Assembly (NCBI GenBank): GCA_028708055.1
Contig: JAQVZT010000002.1
Location: 1 to 29,193, forward strand
DNA length: 29,193 nt
Direction of reading: 5' to 3'
Origin: Methanothrix sp.
Lineage (GTDB): Archaea > Halobacteriota > Methanosarcinia > Methanotrichales > Methanotrichaceae
The notes beneath the pieces are model-generated. The model saw only the letters and a list, made by a program, of their open reading frames with translations. It did no database searches and was not told the origin of the DNA. The position numbers were made by a program, and so were the translations under genes. Below, in pieces: positions 8,155 through 15,733 of the stretch (position 1 is the stretch's first letter; every line of letters starts with the position of its first letter).

Positions 8155-8904
8155 TCACTCTGCCATGAGCCGGTCCACGATCTCTTTCATCTCTTTGATC
8201 TCCGGCACCTTATCGCCCTTCAGGCAGGCCTTAAAGACACCTCCATCAAAAGGCAAGATGCCGATGATTTTCTCTTTGTCTACCAGATTTCTCAGCTCCA
8301 GAGCGTCCTCATTCATGCGGTTGAGGACGAAGAACACCGGCTTGTTGATTTTGGCCGCCATCTCTGAGATCTTGGCGGAGAGCTGCACCGACTCAAAGCT
8401 CGGATCGATTACAACCAGTATGTTGTCGCAGCCTCCTTCCACCCCTCTGCCGAAGTGCTCGATTCCGGCGTCCGTATCGATGATCACCTGCGTGCCGTCG
8501 GCCTTCAGCTTCTGGATGAACTCCCTGGCTAAAGCGCCCATGGGACAGGCGCAGCCCTCGCCAAAGTCATGGATCTTGCCTATAGCCACGAGCCTTATGC
8601 CATCCTCGCCCACGATCAGCTCCGCCGGTATATCCTCAAGGGAAAAGTCCTCAAGAATTGACAGCTTTTCTTTGCCCTCTGATCGCATGAATTTCCTCAT
8701 CCTCTCTCCCAGGCCCTTCTTTCCGCCCAGAGATTCCATGTAGTCCCTGGGCTGCTCAAGCCCGAGATGCTTGTAAAGGCCGAAGTTGGACTCGTCCGTA
8801 TCCACGACCAGAACCTTCTCTCCCCGCGCCGCCAGCTCTCTTGCCATCAATGCCGATACAGTGCTCTTTCCGCACCCGCCTTTGCCACAAATTACCAGTT
8901 TCAT
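8155..8904 (-). CDS. cooC: CooC-type nickel-insertion ATPase (CODH maturation factor)
   Basis: The 249-residue MinD/SIMIBI ATPase begins MKLVICGKGGCGKST, a deviant Walker A with the signature lysine (Lys8). CACP at residues 118-121 gives the CxC metal-binding pair known at the CooC dimer interface, and IIDTDAGIEHFGRG matches the Walker B region of CooC proteins. CooC uses ATP-driven dimerisation to mature the nickel-iron cluster of carbon monoxide dehydrogenase in the cytoplasm. The ATG at 8904 is chosen because AGGAGG (8915-8920) lies upstream and because it begins the fold; an extension to 8970 is unlikely. It leads an operon with the flavin-reductase-like and methyltransferase genes. No CODH gene is in the window. 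Confidence 0.88.
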   Translation of the reverse strand: MKLVICGKGGCGKSTVSALMARELAARGEKVLVVDTDESNFGLYKHLGLEQPRDYMESLGGKKGLGERMRKFMRSEGKEKLSILEDFSLEDIPAELIVGEDGIRLVAIGKIHDFGEGCACPMGALAREFIQKLKADGTQVIIDTDAGIEHFGRGVEGGCDNILVVIDPSFESVQLSAKISEMAAKINKPVFFVLNRMNEDALELRNLVDKEKIIGILPFDGGVFKACLKGDKVPEIKEMKEIVDRLMAE

Positions 8905-8967
8905 CTTCCTGTAGCCTCCTGATTTTGGGATAATATGAATTGAATGCGTTACGGCAGAACTCTGCGA

Positions 8968-8981
8968 CATTATATCTTAAG
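8968..8981 (-). promoter_or_regulatory. TATA box for the cooC operon
   Basis: CTTAAGATATAATG on the minus strand lies about 65-75 bases upstream of the ATG at 8904, predicting a leader of about 40 bases that contains the AGGAGG ribosome site. Confidence 0.5.
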
Positions 8982-9511
8982 AATCTTTCTATTAATAATA
9001 CTAATTACAATTGAAGATAATTACTGAGATAATTAGTGATAATAATTGAGAGGATAAGCTGTGTCGCATGATTATTATAATATTTATTCTTTGATGATTC
9101 TAAAAACATCGGATTTTGCCGCAAATCGAGACAATTACGATATCATTGAAATTCTGTGATCTTTAAAACCGAGGTTAGTAGAAATCCTCAGGTATTAATA
9201 ATAGAGGCCAACTCCTCGTTCTCCTAACACTCTATTGGTTCCTGCTTCTCCCGTCACATATTCACCCGCATCGACGAGCCGGGCAGAGCCAACTCTCCGC
9301 CCTCCGCAAACATAGCTCCGCTAAGATACTCCCGCAATATCGCCTCATGCCCCTCGGTCTCCGCCTTTCAAATTAATACTAATATTAAAACAGAAAAATA
9401 GCAATTGCGTGCATAGCCAAGGACTATCTTATCAGATCCGAATTAGACTCAATATTGTATGCCCTCATTTGACCATACGTGGACAAAAAGAAAAACGGTT
9501 CAGAAATGGCC
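8982..9511. other. Gene-poor AT-rich spacer
   Basis: Apart from the methyltransferase remnant at 9256-9367, I see no reading frame, RNA gene or repeat that can be supported here. The left part (8982-9230) is AT-rich, and the right part (9368-9511) lies downstream of the KH gene. Confidence 0.5.
9256..9367 (-). pseudogene. Remnant of a second methyltransferase gene (3' end only)
   Basis: About 112 bases are very similar (by eye roughly 85-90%) to 6700-6811, the end of the intact methyltransferase gene. Read on the minus strand they give AETEGHEAILREYLSGAMF and then AEGGELALPGSSMRVNM before TGA, against AETEEQKAILREYLRGAMF and EEGGELALPGSSVRVKM in the intact gene. The remnant has no upstream part: homology stops abruptly at an AT-rich sequence. 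It therefore cannot encode a methyltransferase. It lies upstream of the operon holding its intact relative, which suggests a past tandem duplication followed by deletion. Confidence 0.8.
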
Positions 9512-10054
9512 TCAGAGCAAGCCTTGCTCCCTCAGCTCATCCTTGGCCAGCTCTTGATGTTTCTTTTCCAGGAAGCTGTAGACATTGCCATGCGGAGCGC
9601 CGTCAAGCAGCATCTCAATGGCGGTTCGTGCTACCCGCATCTGCTCGGGATTGCCCAGTATCGCCACGGTCTTGCCGTAAACTGATACCTTTGCGCCAGA
9701 GAGCCTCTCCATGATCTCCCGCGACCGTCCGTCCTTGCCTATGATCCGCCCCTTGATGCGTTCCATATCGCTCTTGGTTCCTGCTAACTTAGACAAGTCC
9801 AGGATGTCGAGCATCAGCATATCATCATCAAGAATAGCGATGGCTCTCTCCGGAGAGAAACCCCTGCCTATGGCCTTTACCAGGTCCATCACCCGCAAGC
9901 CCTGCAAGGGGTCCTCTGCCGATGCGATGCGTACCGCGCCGGTCTCGCTGTCTATCTCAAGGGTCGTCTTGGTCTTCTCTTCGATCAATCGCTTCATGGA
10001 ACCGCCCGGTCCCACCAGCACACCCACGCGCTCCTCGGGAATCTTGATATCCAA
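9512..10054 (-). CDS. Two-KH-domain RNA-binding protein (archaeal Krr1/Pno1-like)
   Basis: The 180-residue protein holds two KH domains: IPEERVGVLVGPGGSMKRLI near the N-terminus with GPGG as its GxxG loop, and RIKGRIIGKDGRSREIMERL in the second half with GKDG. This is the layout of archaeal relatives of Pno1/Dim2 and Krr1, which bind rRNA during small-subunit assembly; Dim2 works with Rio1 in eukaryotes. It starts at TTG (10054), one base after the RIO1 stop, so it is translationally coupled to the kinase gene. The tail is short and acidic/basic mixed. Being in an operon with aIF1A and RIO1 supports a ribosome-biogenesis role. Confidence 0.87.
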   Translation of the reverse strand: MDIKIPEERVGVLVGPGGSMKRLIEEKTKTTLEIDSETGAVRIASAEDPLQGLRVMDLVKAIGRGFSPERAIAILDDDMLMLDILDLSKLAGTKSDMERIKGRIIGKDGRSREIMERLSGAKVSVYGKTVAILGNPEQMRVARTAIEMLLDGAPHGNVYSFLEKKHQELAKDELREQGLL

Positions 10055-10055
10055 T

Positions 10056-10865
10056 TTAATCAGCCTTCTTTTTGTCGGTCTTTTCCATCTCTTCTCGGTC
10101 TCTCATTAGCTTCTCCCAGATCTCTTCCGGAGAACCTACGTCATATTTCTTCTTAAAGTAATGGGCCACGTTGGCTATATCGCGCTCCAGAAATCTTCTG
10201 GCCAGGGGATGGTCCAGTGTGACGGACTGCCCCATATCGATTATCACCGGCTCGCCGCCATCATAGAGTATATTGAACTCGCTCAGGTCGGCATGAACGA
10301 GCTTGCCGCGGTTATAGAGCACGGAAATATATTCGACTATCTTTTCAAAGATTCTCCTTGCTTCCTCTGTATCCAGCACCACGTCTTTTAGAGGCGGAGC
10401 GACGTTCTCGCCCTCGCCGATCAGATCCATAACCAGTATGTTCTCTTTCATGGCTATGGGATGAGGCACGGGAACTCCTACCTCTTCCGCCCGCGTCAGA
10501 TTTCGAAATTCTTTTTTCGTCCAGGCAACGACGATAGCTCTCTTTGTGCCCTTCACATTTCCAAATCGCGGATCGCCGTGCAAGTAATCCTGCATGACGC
10601 GGAAATTGCTGGTAGAGATGCGATATATCTTCAGGGCCAGCTCTTTTTCGCCTGCCTTGGCCCTAAAAATGTTGGCTTCTTTGCCGGTGCAGACGGATCC
10701 GCCAAGAGCATCGATTACGCCCTTGCTGGCCAGGCTGTAAAGGTCCATCAGGGTGCGCTTATCGAATACGGCATCATGGACGTCTAGATCATCAGAGTCC
10801 TTGATCCTGGTACGAAGAACATCTATCTTGGAATCGAAATCTTCGTCCTTGGTACGCCTTTTCAT
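10056..10865 (-). CDS. rio1: RIO1-type atypical serine kinase/ATPase
   Basis: At 269 residues it matches archaeal Rio1. Visible motifs are the phosphate-binding loop VCTGKEANIF (usually STGKEANVY), the ATP-contacting lysine in LALKIYR, the catalytic loop LVHADLSEFNIL (Asp and Asn), and the metal-binding loop VIIDMGQSV in place of DFG. Rio1 uses ATP on the pre-small subunit in late ribosome maturation. It is the middle gene between aIF1A (24 bases upstream) and the KH protein (1 base downstream). The lysine-rich tail EKTDKKKAD is typical. The Ser-to-Cys change at the start of the P-loop motif is mild and not expected to abolish activity. Confidence 0.93.
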   Translation of the reverse strand: MKRRTKDEDFDSKIDVLRTRIKDSDDLDVHDAVFDKRTLMDLYSLASKGVIDALGGSVCTGKEANIFRAKAGEKELALKIYRISTSNFRVMQDYLHGDPRFGNVKGTKRAIVVAWTKKEFRNLTRAEEVGVPVPHPIAMKENILVMDLIGEGENVAPPLKDVVLDTEEARRIFEKIVEYISVLYNRGKLVHADLSEFNILYDGGEPVIIDMGQSVTLDHPLARRFLERDIANVAHYFKKKYDVGSPEEIWEKLMRDREEMEKTDKKKAD

Positions 10866-10889
10866 AAAGTGCCTTAAAGAAGATTTTCA

Positions 10890-11213
10890 TCAAGAGGTTC
10901 CTTTCAGGAATCCCTTGCGCTGCAGCCAATCAACCTGTGGTCCGGTGTATCTCCAGACTACGTCGGCTTTATCATTCTCGATTTCCCAGGGAATGACGAT
11001 AACCACATCGCCCTGTCTGATCCAGATCCTCTTCTTCATCTTGCCAGGTATGCGTCCCATCCTGGTAACGCCGTCGATGCATCTCACCTTTATGCGATTG
11101 GCTCCAAGCAAACTTTCCACATGACCGAAGATCTCTCGATCCTGTTTGCGGGGGAGACGAACTCTAGTTATTACTGCTCCTTCATCTTCCCTGTTATTGC
11201 CTCTATTATACAG
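10890..11213 (-). CDS. Translation initiation factor aIF1A, apparent CTG start
   Basis: aIF1A binds the A site of the small ribosomal subunit and assists start-codon selection. The OB-fold core is unmistakable: [40 protein letters not shown] and [19 protein letters not shown]. Only a GTG at 11120 is a standard in-frame start, but it would remove the first strand of the OB-fold. The open frame continues upstream with [20 protein letters not shown], the expected basic, Asn-rich tail, and stops at TGA (11223-11225). No ATG, GTG or TTG lies between; a CTG at 11213 sits 3 bases after GAGGTGAT, giving 107 residues, the normal length. It is the first gene of the aif1A-rio1-KH operon. Confidence 0.87.
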   Translation of the reverse strand: MYNRGNNREDEGAVITRVRLPRKQDREIFGHVESLLGANRIKVRCIDGVTRMGRIPGKMKKRIWIRQGDVVIVIPWEIENDKADVVWRYTGPQVDWLQRKGFLKGTS

Positions 11214-11216
11214 CTT

Positions 11217-11224
11217 ATCACCTC
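11217..11224 (-). promoter_or_regulatory. Ribosome binding site of aIF1A
   Basis: GAGGTGAT is a near-perfect complement to the 16S rRNA 3' end. It overlaps an in-frame TGA and precedes the CTG at 11213 by 3 bases (5 bases if counted from GAGGTG). It fixes the start region of aIF1A and argues against the downstream GTG at 11120. Confidence 0.7.
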
Positions 11225-11318
11225 AATAGTAATTATGGACCTAAGACATATTGAATCATCGAGGTCGCCTGCCTCGAGTAACCAAAGGATATCTCTTTCG
11301 CCCGCACTAAAAACAACG

Positions 11319-11327
11319 CTTAAATAG
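11319..11327 (-). promoter_or_regulatory. TATA box candidate for the aIF1A operon
   Basis: CTATTTAAG on the minus strand lies about 110 bases upstream of the CTG start, implying a leader of roughly 80 bases. A long leader on this gene would leave room for control of translation. Confidence 0.4.
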
Positions 11328-11355
11328 TTAAACCTTGTGTAGGCCAAAATTCAAA

Positions 11356-11429
11356 TGGGCCCGACGCGATTCGAACGCGTGATCCCCGCCGTGTGAAGGC
11401 GATGTCATAACCAGCTAGACCACAGGCCC
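11356..11429 (-). tRNA. tRNA-Val (anticodon CAC)
   Basis: A full cloverleaf of 74 bases folds by eye: acceptor GGGCCTG/CGGGCCC with discriminator A, D arm with GCTGG, anticodon stem TCGCC/GGCGG around the loop TTCACAC (anticodon CAC, reading GUG), and a T arm of ACGCG-TTCGAAT-CGCGT. The 3' CCA is not encoded. No intron is present. Confidence 0.93.
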
Positions 11430-11454
11430 TGAGAGTATGCAAGTAAGTCATCAG

Positions 11455-11463
11455 CTATTTGTA
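11455..11463 (-). promoter_or_regulatory. TATA box candidate for tRNA-Val
   Basis: TACAAATAG on the minus strand is centred about 30 bases upstream of the mature 5' end at 11429, the expected place for an archaeal tRNA promoter. Confidence 0.4.
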
Positions 11464-11518
11464 TCTTGCCCTTGGTAAGGGCGAGCCGATTTCATATTCG
11501 TGCGGAGCAAAGGAATTA

Positions 11519-11527
11519 TTTAAATAG
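11519..11527 (+). promoter_or_regulatory. TATA box giving a leaderless cis-prenyltransferase mRNA
   Basis: TTTAAATAG is centred about 29 bases before the ATG at 11552, and no Shine-Dalgarno sequence is visible between them. Transcription would start at or within a few bases of the start codon. Confidence 0.5.
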
Positions 11528-11551
11528 TAATTCGCGAAGCTAATTAAATGA

Positions 11552-12337
11552 ATGAGTTTCATCCCTCGAAACCCTGCATACATTTTTTATGAACGGCTCT
11601 TAAAGTCGCGCATCCTTGCCGGGACCCCGGTGGAACATGTGGCCATTATCCAGGATGGCAACCGCAGATATGCCCGGGAAAAAGGCATCTCTCGATTCAT
11701 GGGGCACAGCCTTGGCGCCGACACCACCGAGAAGGTTTTAGATTGGTGTCTGGAGATGGGTGTCAAGCATATCACCCTCTATGCCTTTTCCACGGAAAAC
11801 TTCAATCGAGGTGAGACTGAGAAGAGCTATCTCTTTGAATTGATCAAGAACAAGTTCGTAGACCTGCGCAATTCTAAAAAAATTCATTCAGGCGGCGTCC
11901 GGATCAGGGCGATAGGCAGAGTGGAGATGCTCCCCCAGGACCTGCAGGACGAGATCAGCCGCGCTGAGGGGGCCACGCGAGATTATGAGACAATGTACCT
12001 GAATGTGGCCTTGGCTTATGGCGGCCAGCGCGAGCTGGTTGATGCGGCACGCTCCCTGGCGCGACAGGTCTCCCAGGGGACGATAAGGGCTGCAGAGGTC
12101 GATGAGAGTCTGATCGCGTCCCATCTCTATCCCCAGAACGGGGTCTCTGTGCCCAAGGTGGATCTGATTATCAGAACTGGCGGGGACTACCGCACCTCCA
12201 ACTTCCTGCCCTGGCAGGCCAATGGCAATGAGTGCGCCGCGTACTTCTGCGCGCCATACTGGCCGGAGTTCCGGAAGATTGATTTTCTGCGCGCCATCCG
12301 CACCGCTCAAACCAGAGGATCTGGCCAACAAGCTTAA
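11552..12337 (+). CDS. uppS: Cis-prenyltransferase (undecaprenyl/polyprenyl diphosphate synthase)
   Basis: The 261-residue enzyme condenses isopentenyl diphosphate in cis onto an allylic primer to make the long polyprenyl carrier for glycan assembly. Motifs in order are HVAIIQDGNRRYA with the catalytic Asp (usually MDGNRR; here Met is Gln), GHSLGA, ITLYAFSTENF, LNVALAYGGQRELV, and LIIRTGGDYRTSNFLPWQ followed by NGNE, whose Glu corresponds to the magnesium ligand. CAPYWPEF closes the fold. Length is normal. The gene is on the opposite strand to its neighbours, between two tRNA genes and convergent with a large glycan cluster that would need such a lipid carrier. Product chain length cannot be read from sequence. 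Confidence 0.92.
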   Translation: MSFIPRNPAYIFYERLLKSRILAGTPVEHVAIIQDGNRRYAREKGISRFMGHSLGADTTEKVLDWCLEMGVKHITLYAFSTENFNRGETEKSYLFELIKNKFVDLRNSKKIHSGGVRIRAIGRVEMLPQDLQDEISRAEGATRDYETMYLNVALAYGGQRELVDAARSLARQVSQGTIRAAEVDESLIASHLYPQNGVSVPKVDLIIRTGGDYRTSNFLPWQANGNECAAYFCAPYWPEFRKIDFLRAIRTAQTRGSGQQA

Positions 12338-12367
12338 GAACCTGAAGCATTGCAAGAGAGATGTTTT

Positions 12368-12455
12368 GTCCCGATGGGGTAGTGGATATCCCGGAGGCCT
12401 GCGGAGCCATAAGCGCAGAGAGCCTTCAACCCGGGTTCGAATCCCGGTCGGGACG
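12368..12455 (+). tRNA. tRNA-Arg (anticodon GCG) with a 16-nt intron
   Basis: Acceptor GTCCCGA/TCGGGAC with discriminator G, D stem GGG/CCC, T arm CCGGG-TTCGAAT-CCCGG and anticodon stem GAGGC/GCCTT all pair. The anticodon loop is too long by 16 bases. Removing 12405-12420, after position 37, restores a 7-base loop CTGCGGA with anticodon GCG. Positions 32-35 (CTGC) pair with intron GCAG, with 3-base bulges GGA and AGA on either side, the canonical bulge-helix-bulge target of archaeal splicing endonuclease. No CCA is encoded. From 12456 to 12693 there is no supported gene; a T-rich tract follows the tRNA. Confidence 0.9.
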
Positions 12456-12693
12456 TTTATTCCTTTTATGCTGCGACTGCATCAATGGTCTCGCGTATAT
12501 GACCAATTTCGCTCGTTGCTATACAGCTCCTGCGATGCCATTTCTATACCGTGCTAAGTCTGCCGCATGGAGGCTGAGGCTTATCGCAAAAAAATCCCGG
12601 GAAACAAAAAGAGGAAGAGTATTTCTTTGAAAAGAAGATGCAATAAGCTTTACACTCTAATTCTGATTCAAGAACCTGGCCCGGCGGCTTTTC

Positions 12694-13941
12694 TTATTTT
12701 TCTCTTGCCAGATCTCCTTTGATTGGATCTTTATCCATCTTGCATAGCCTTTCCCGAATCAGCTCAAATGTATAGCTTGATTTCACAAGAGCAAAGGAGT
12801 TTTCAGCCAGATTGCGGGCCAGGTTTGAGTCGAGCATTACTCTGACGCATTGCCTCGCGAAATCTTCTGCAGTATTCCCAATCAATACATGCTGCTCATG
12901 AGCCGCCGGAATGCCCTCGATGCCAATCGATGTCGAGATGACCGGCTTGCGGTAGGCAAAAGCCTCCAGCGCTTTGATTCGCGTCCCGCCTCCAGCACGC
13001 AATGGGATGACCACTGCATTCGAACATTCATAAATGGGTCCGGTATCGGCCACAGCTCCGATCAGCTCGACCTCCGGGAACTTTGATAAATAATATGCGA
13101 ATTTTGCCGGCGCATCCATCCCCACAACCTTGAGGGAGAATGTCCCGGGCGCATGCTTCTTTATTATTGGAAGTATTTCATCACAGAAATAAATAACTGC
13201 ATCTCTATTAGGATAATATCCCAGCAAGCCGATAAAAAGGAAATTGAATGGAGTTGATCTGCAATCGATCTCTTCTGGTTCAGGGATCGAAATGATATTT
13301 GGAACGACTTTGACACGATTATATTTATATTTTTCGGCAATTTTATGTTTATCGATTTCGGAACAGAGGCAGATTTGATCGAAGAGCGGCAACACTGACA
13401 TCTCCATTTCTTCATACTGGTCGGCTTCCCGTTCCATCCGTCTTGATGCTCTCAACTCGCCATTTATTTCATAGAGCTTGCCCAGTCGTCTCCTGGTAAT
13501 GGATTCGATATCATCCATATCCAGTTGAAGATATCGTCGGGAGTTGATCGCCAGCATGTTTTGCACATATGGGACCATGTATATCCTGAATACATGAATC
13601 ATATCATAATGAGCCTTAAAAATCGATTGATCTATCTCTCTCAACCTATTTGCTGTTACGAACAGCGATTCGCGCGGCTTGTTCGGCCAGAAAATGATCG
13701 ACATGCCTTTTTTAAAAAAATATTCTACAGGTTTTATGATATGAATAATAATGTCATTACACGATTCCTGTACATCGGGATCCAGAGCAGGCATTTTAAA
13801 GCCTGAAATCGTTATTATCAGGAGGTCTATTTCGTATTCGGTAGCCAGAGCCTTCAGATTGTTGTATGCCCTGATGGAGATGCCGGGACCTTTGATGCAT
13901 GGCGGCACTGGCGTGATGAATAGCAATTTAGGCTTCGACAT
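12694..13941 (-). CDS. GT4-like glycosyltransferase (GT-B fold)
   Basis: The 415-residue protein opens with KLLFITPVPPCIKGPGISIR, an acceptor-side GT-B start with the usual Gly-rich loop. The donor half contains FLFIGLLGYYPNRDAVIYFC and then GGGTRIKALEAFAYRKPVIST, the nucleotide-sugar site of GT4 (group 1) enzymes. It transfers an activated sugar to a growing glycan on the cytoplasmic face. The ATG at 13941 has GAGGAGA about 10 bases upstream. It is the last gene of the glycan cluster and overlaps the GT2 gene by 14 bases. Sugar donor and acceptor are unknown. Confidence 0.88.
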   Translation of the reverse strand: MSKPKLLFITPVPPCIKGPGISIRAYNNLKALATEYEIDLLIITISGFKMPALDPDVQESCNDIIIHIIKPVEYFFKKGMSIIFWPNKPRESLFVTANRLREIDQSIFKAHYDMIHVFRIYMVPYVQNMLAINSRRYLQLDMDDIESITRRRLGKLYEINGELRASRRMEREADQYEEMEMSVLPLFDQICLCSEIDKHKIAEKYKYNRVKVVPNIISIPEPEEIDCRSTPFNFLFIGLLGYYPNRDAVIYFCDEILPIIKKHAPGTFSLKVVGMDAPAKFAYYLSKFPEVELIGAVADTGPIYECSNAVVIPLRAGGGTRIKALEAFAYRKPVISTSIGIEGIPAAHEQHVLIGNTAEDFARQCVRVMLDSNLARNLAENSFALVKSSYTFELIRERLCKMDKDPIKGDLAREK

Positions 13942-14884
13942 GCATTCGGATTCTCCTCGCCATTAACTGTTTTTGGATAATCAAGTTTAAATATAAAGCT
14001 ATATATTTTGGATAATACCGTGGAGATCTTGTCATATAAATAAGGTATTTGGCGCTCTTAAGGCTTTTTTGCTTCAATAATATTAAAAATATCTGGCTAT
14101 TTATAAAGAAAATATCCTCAGGATCATGCAGCATTTTACTTGATAATAATCTCTCATGAAATTTGATCAAGTTCTGGTAATAATTGTCCCGGCAAGTCTG
14201 ATTTCCAATGTGGCGGCGATAGAATGCATTGATCGTCCTATTGCATTTAAAGCGGCATCCTTGATACGCCAGGTCCAGAAAAAAATATCTGTCTTCTCCA
14301 ACTCGCAGATCTTCAGGAAACCTCACATTGCCCAGGCTGCGTCTCCTGATCAACATGGAATGAATGGGATGAGTATAGCAGAGAAGCTCATGAAATGGCC
14401 TCATTTCAAGATCTTCGAAGCATGTTTGGTAAACCGGCCTTACAAATCCGGGAGGCGTTTCCCAGGGCATTGCTCTTAAGGAGGCGTTCATCTGTTCCGG
14501 ACTGTCATTTGGGGGAAAAAAACAGGCATACCAGGAGATCACAATATCGACTTTTTCATTGAATAGCGGCAGACTGGAGGCGATCATTTCGGGATGAATC
14601 AGATCGTCATCATCCAGGAATATAACGAACACGCCGGAGGCCTTATCCAGAGCAAAGTTTCTTGCATATGATGGTCCCCGGCTTTCCTGAAGATAAAATA
14701 GATTTATTATCGGACTGAACTTTTTTATATCATCGATCCTTTCTAAAAATTCATTCTTTGATCCGTCATCCACTATTATGATCTCATAAACGGGATGAGT
14801 CTGATTGAGCACTGATTCTACGGCCTGGGCCAGGTACATTGGCCGGTCTTTGGAGGTTATGATCACCGATACGCTACCAGTCAT
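13928..14884 (-). CDS. GT2-family glycosyltransferase
   Basis: The GT-A core is plain: VSVIITSKDRPMYLAQAVES, the nucleotide-binding VDDGS (residues 38-42), RGPSYARNFALDKASG and the metal-binding FLDDDD (residues 89-94). The 318 residues match inverting GT2 enzymes that extend surface glycans. A strong AGGAGG precedes the ATG at 14884. The gene overlaps the GT32-like gene by 11 bases and the GT4 gene by 14 bases, so translation is coupled. The C-terminal 100 residues are basic and may lie on the membrane surface, but no clear membrane helix is visible. Donor sugar is unknown. Confidence 0.9.
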   Translation of the reverse strand: MTGSVSVIITSKDRPMYLAQAVESVLNQTHPVYEIIIVDDGSKNEFLERIDDIKKFSPIINLFYLQESRGPSYARNFALDKASGVFVIFLDDDDLIHPEMIASSLPLFNEKVDIVISWYACFFPPNDSPEQMNASLRAMPWETPPGFVRPVYQTCFEDLEMRPFHELLCYTHPIHSMLIRRRSLGNVRFPEDLRVGEDRYFFLDLAYQGCRFKCNRTINAFYRRHIGNQTCRDNYYQNLIKFHERLLSSKMLHDPEDIFFINSQIFLILLKQKSLKSAKYLIYMTRSPRYYPKYIALYLNLIIQKQLMARRIRMHVEA

Positions 14885-15725
14885 GTTCGTCCTCCTTTTG
14901 TGGCAAAAATGCCCTGGAAATTATATTATATGTTGTATCGACATTCTTAATATAATCCTCAGTGAGTAAACCTCCGTGAAAGGGTGAAAAGTCCTTGCGT
15001 TTTTCTGACCACCAGAGGTGACTCCAGAGATGCATGCTTATGACTCCTTCCAGATCTCTGTCACATTCCTCAAGCAGGGTCCTAATTCCTTCAACCGTCC
15101 ACATATGCTTATAGAATGTCCTGCTCGGCTCTATGTGGACAAGATCCGGATACATCTTGCTCAGTCTGTATGGGAGAAGAGTCGAATGCTTGCTCCATGA
15201 GCCATCAAATTCCTTTTCCATCGCATCAAGCCACATTTTGGCAAACTCGGAGTTCTCTTGAGACATGATGAGGGCGTTACATAAAGAGGGCCTTTTCAGG
15301 CCAAGTCTTCCCGTGCGGATGTCGTTTTCCTTCCCAAGGACAAATGGCATGGAAAGGAGACTGTCTGGAAATTTATTTACGAAGATTGTATCGATATCCG
15401 CATAAATTCCGCCTCTTTGAATAAGCTTTTCCAGCCTTATAAAATCCGAATGGTGGGCGTAAATATACTTCTTGCAGCCCCTATTGCGAAGCCAATATGG
15501 AAATTTCGAGACCAGAGGCACCAGATCCACATGCTCCAGTGTTAAGTGCTTCTTGATAAGCTCCCAATATCTTCCCTGGGGCATCTTGTGGTAATAGAAA
15601 TAGATTTTATCTGGTTTGTTGATCCTGCGGCATGACTCGATGCAGAGATAATGAACAAGATGAAACGGCTCCACTTCTTCACCCAAGCCAAAAATAAAAT
15701 GAAATTGATTGGGTATGATTTTCAC
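14874..15725 (-). CDS. GT32-like glycosyltransferase with DXD motif
   Basis: The hallmark is the segment DFIRLEKLIQRGGIYADIDT (residues 94-113), the 'DxxRxxxLxxxGGxYxDxD' pattern of the Gly_transf_sug/GT32 family, where the DXD (Asp110, Asp112) binds the nucleotide-sugar and metal. The start IPNQFHFIFGLG corresponds to the usual 'IPKxIHxIW' opening. The length of 283 is normal. The start is GTG at 15725 with GAGGT 5 bases upstream. In bacteria this family adds sugars in capsule synthesis, and here it sits in the middle of the glycan operon. Confidence 0.88.
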   Translation of the reverse strand: MKIIPNQFHFIFGLGEEVEPFHLVHYLCIESCRRINKPDKIYFYYHKMPQGRYWELIKKHLTLEHVDLVPLVSKFPYWLRNRGCKKYIYAHHSDFIRLEKLIQRGGIYADIDTIFVNKFPDSLLSMPFVLGKENDIRTGRLGLKRPSLCNALIMSQENSEFAKMWLDAMEKEFDGSWSKHSTLLPYRLSKMYPDLVHIEPSRTFYKHMWTVEGIRTLLEECDRDLEGVISMHLWSHLWWSEKRKDFSPFHGGLLTEDYIKNVDTTYNIISRAFLPQKEDEHDW

Positions 15726-15733
15726 AATTGACC

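Noticed and set aside
7970..8743. A 257-codon plus-strand frame rich in Ser and Ile.
   Set aside because: It is antisense to cooC and the flavin-reductase-like gene, whose motifs are intact.
10890..11120. aIF1A starting at GTG 11120 (76 residues).
   Set aside because: It would remove [13 protein letters not shown], part of the first OB-fold strands conserved in the family, and lacks a suitable ribosome site; the frame is open and homologous further upstream.
12401..12424. Alternative anticodons for the intron-containing tRNA from other intron placements.
   Set aside because: Only excision of 12405-12420 gives a full bulge-helix-bulge together with a 7-base loop with T33 and a purine at 37.
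12361..12630. Plus-strand open frames running through and past the tRNA-Arg gene.
   Set aside because: The tRNA with its intron explains the sequence, and the frames show no motif or ribosome site.
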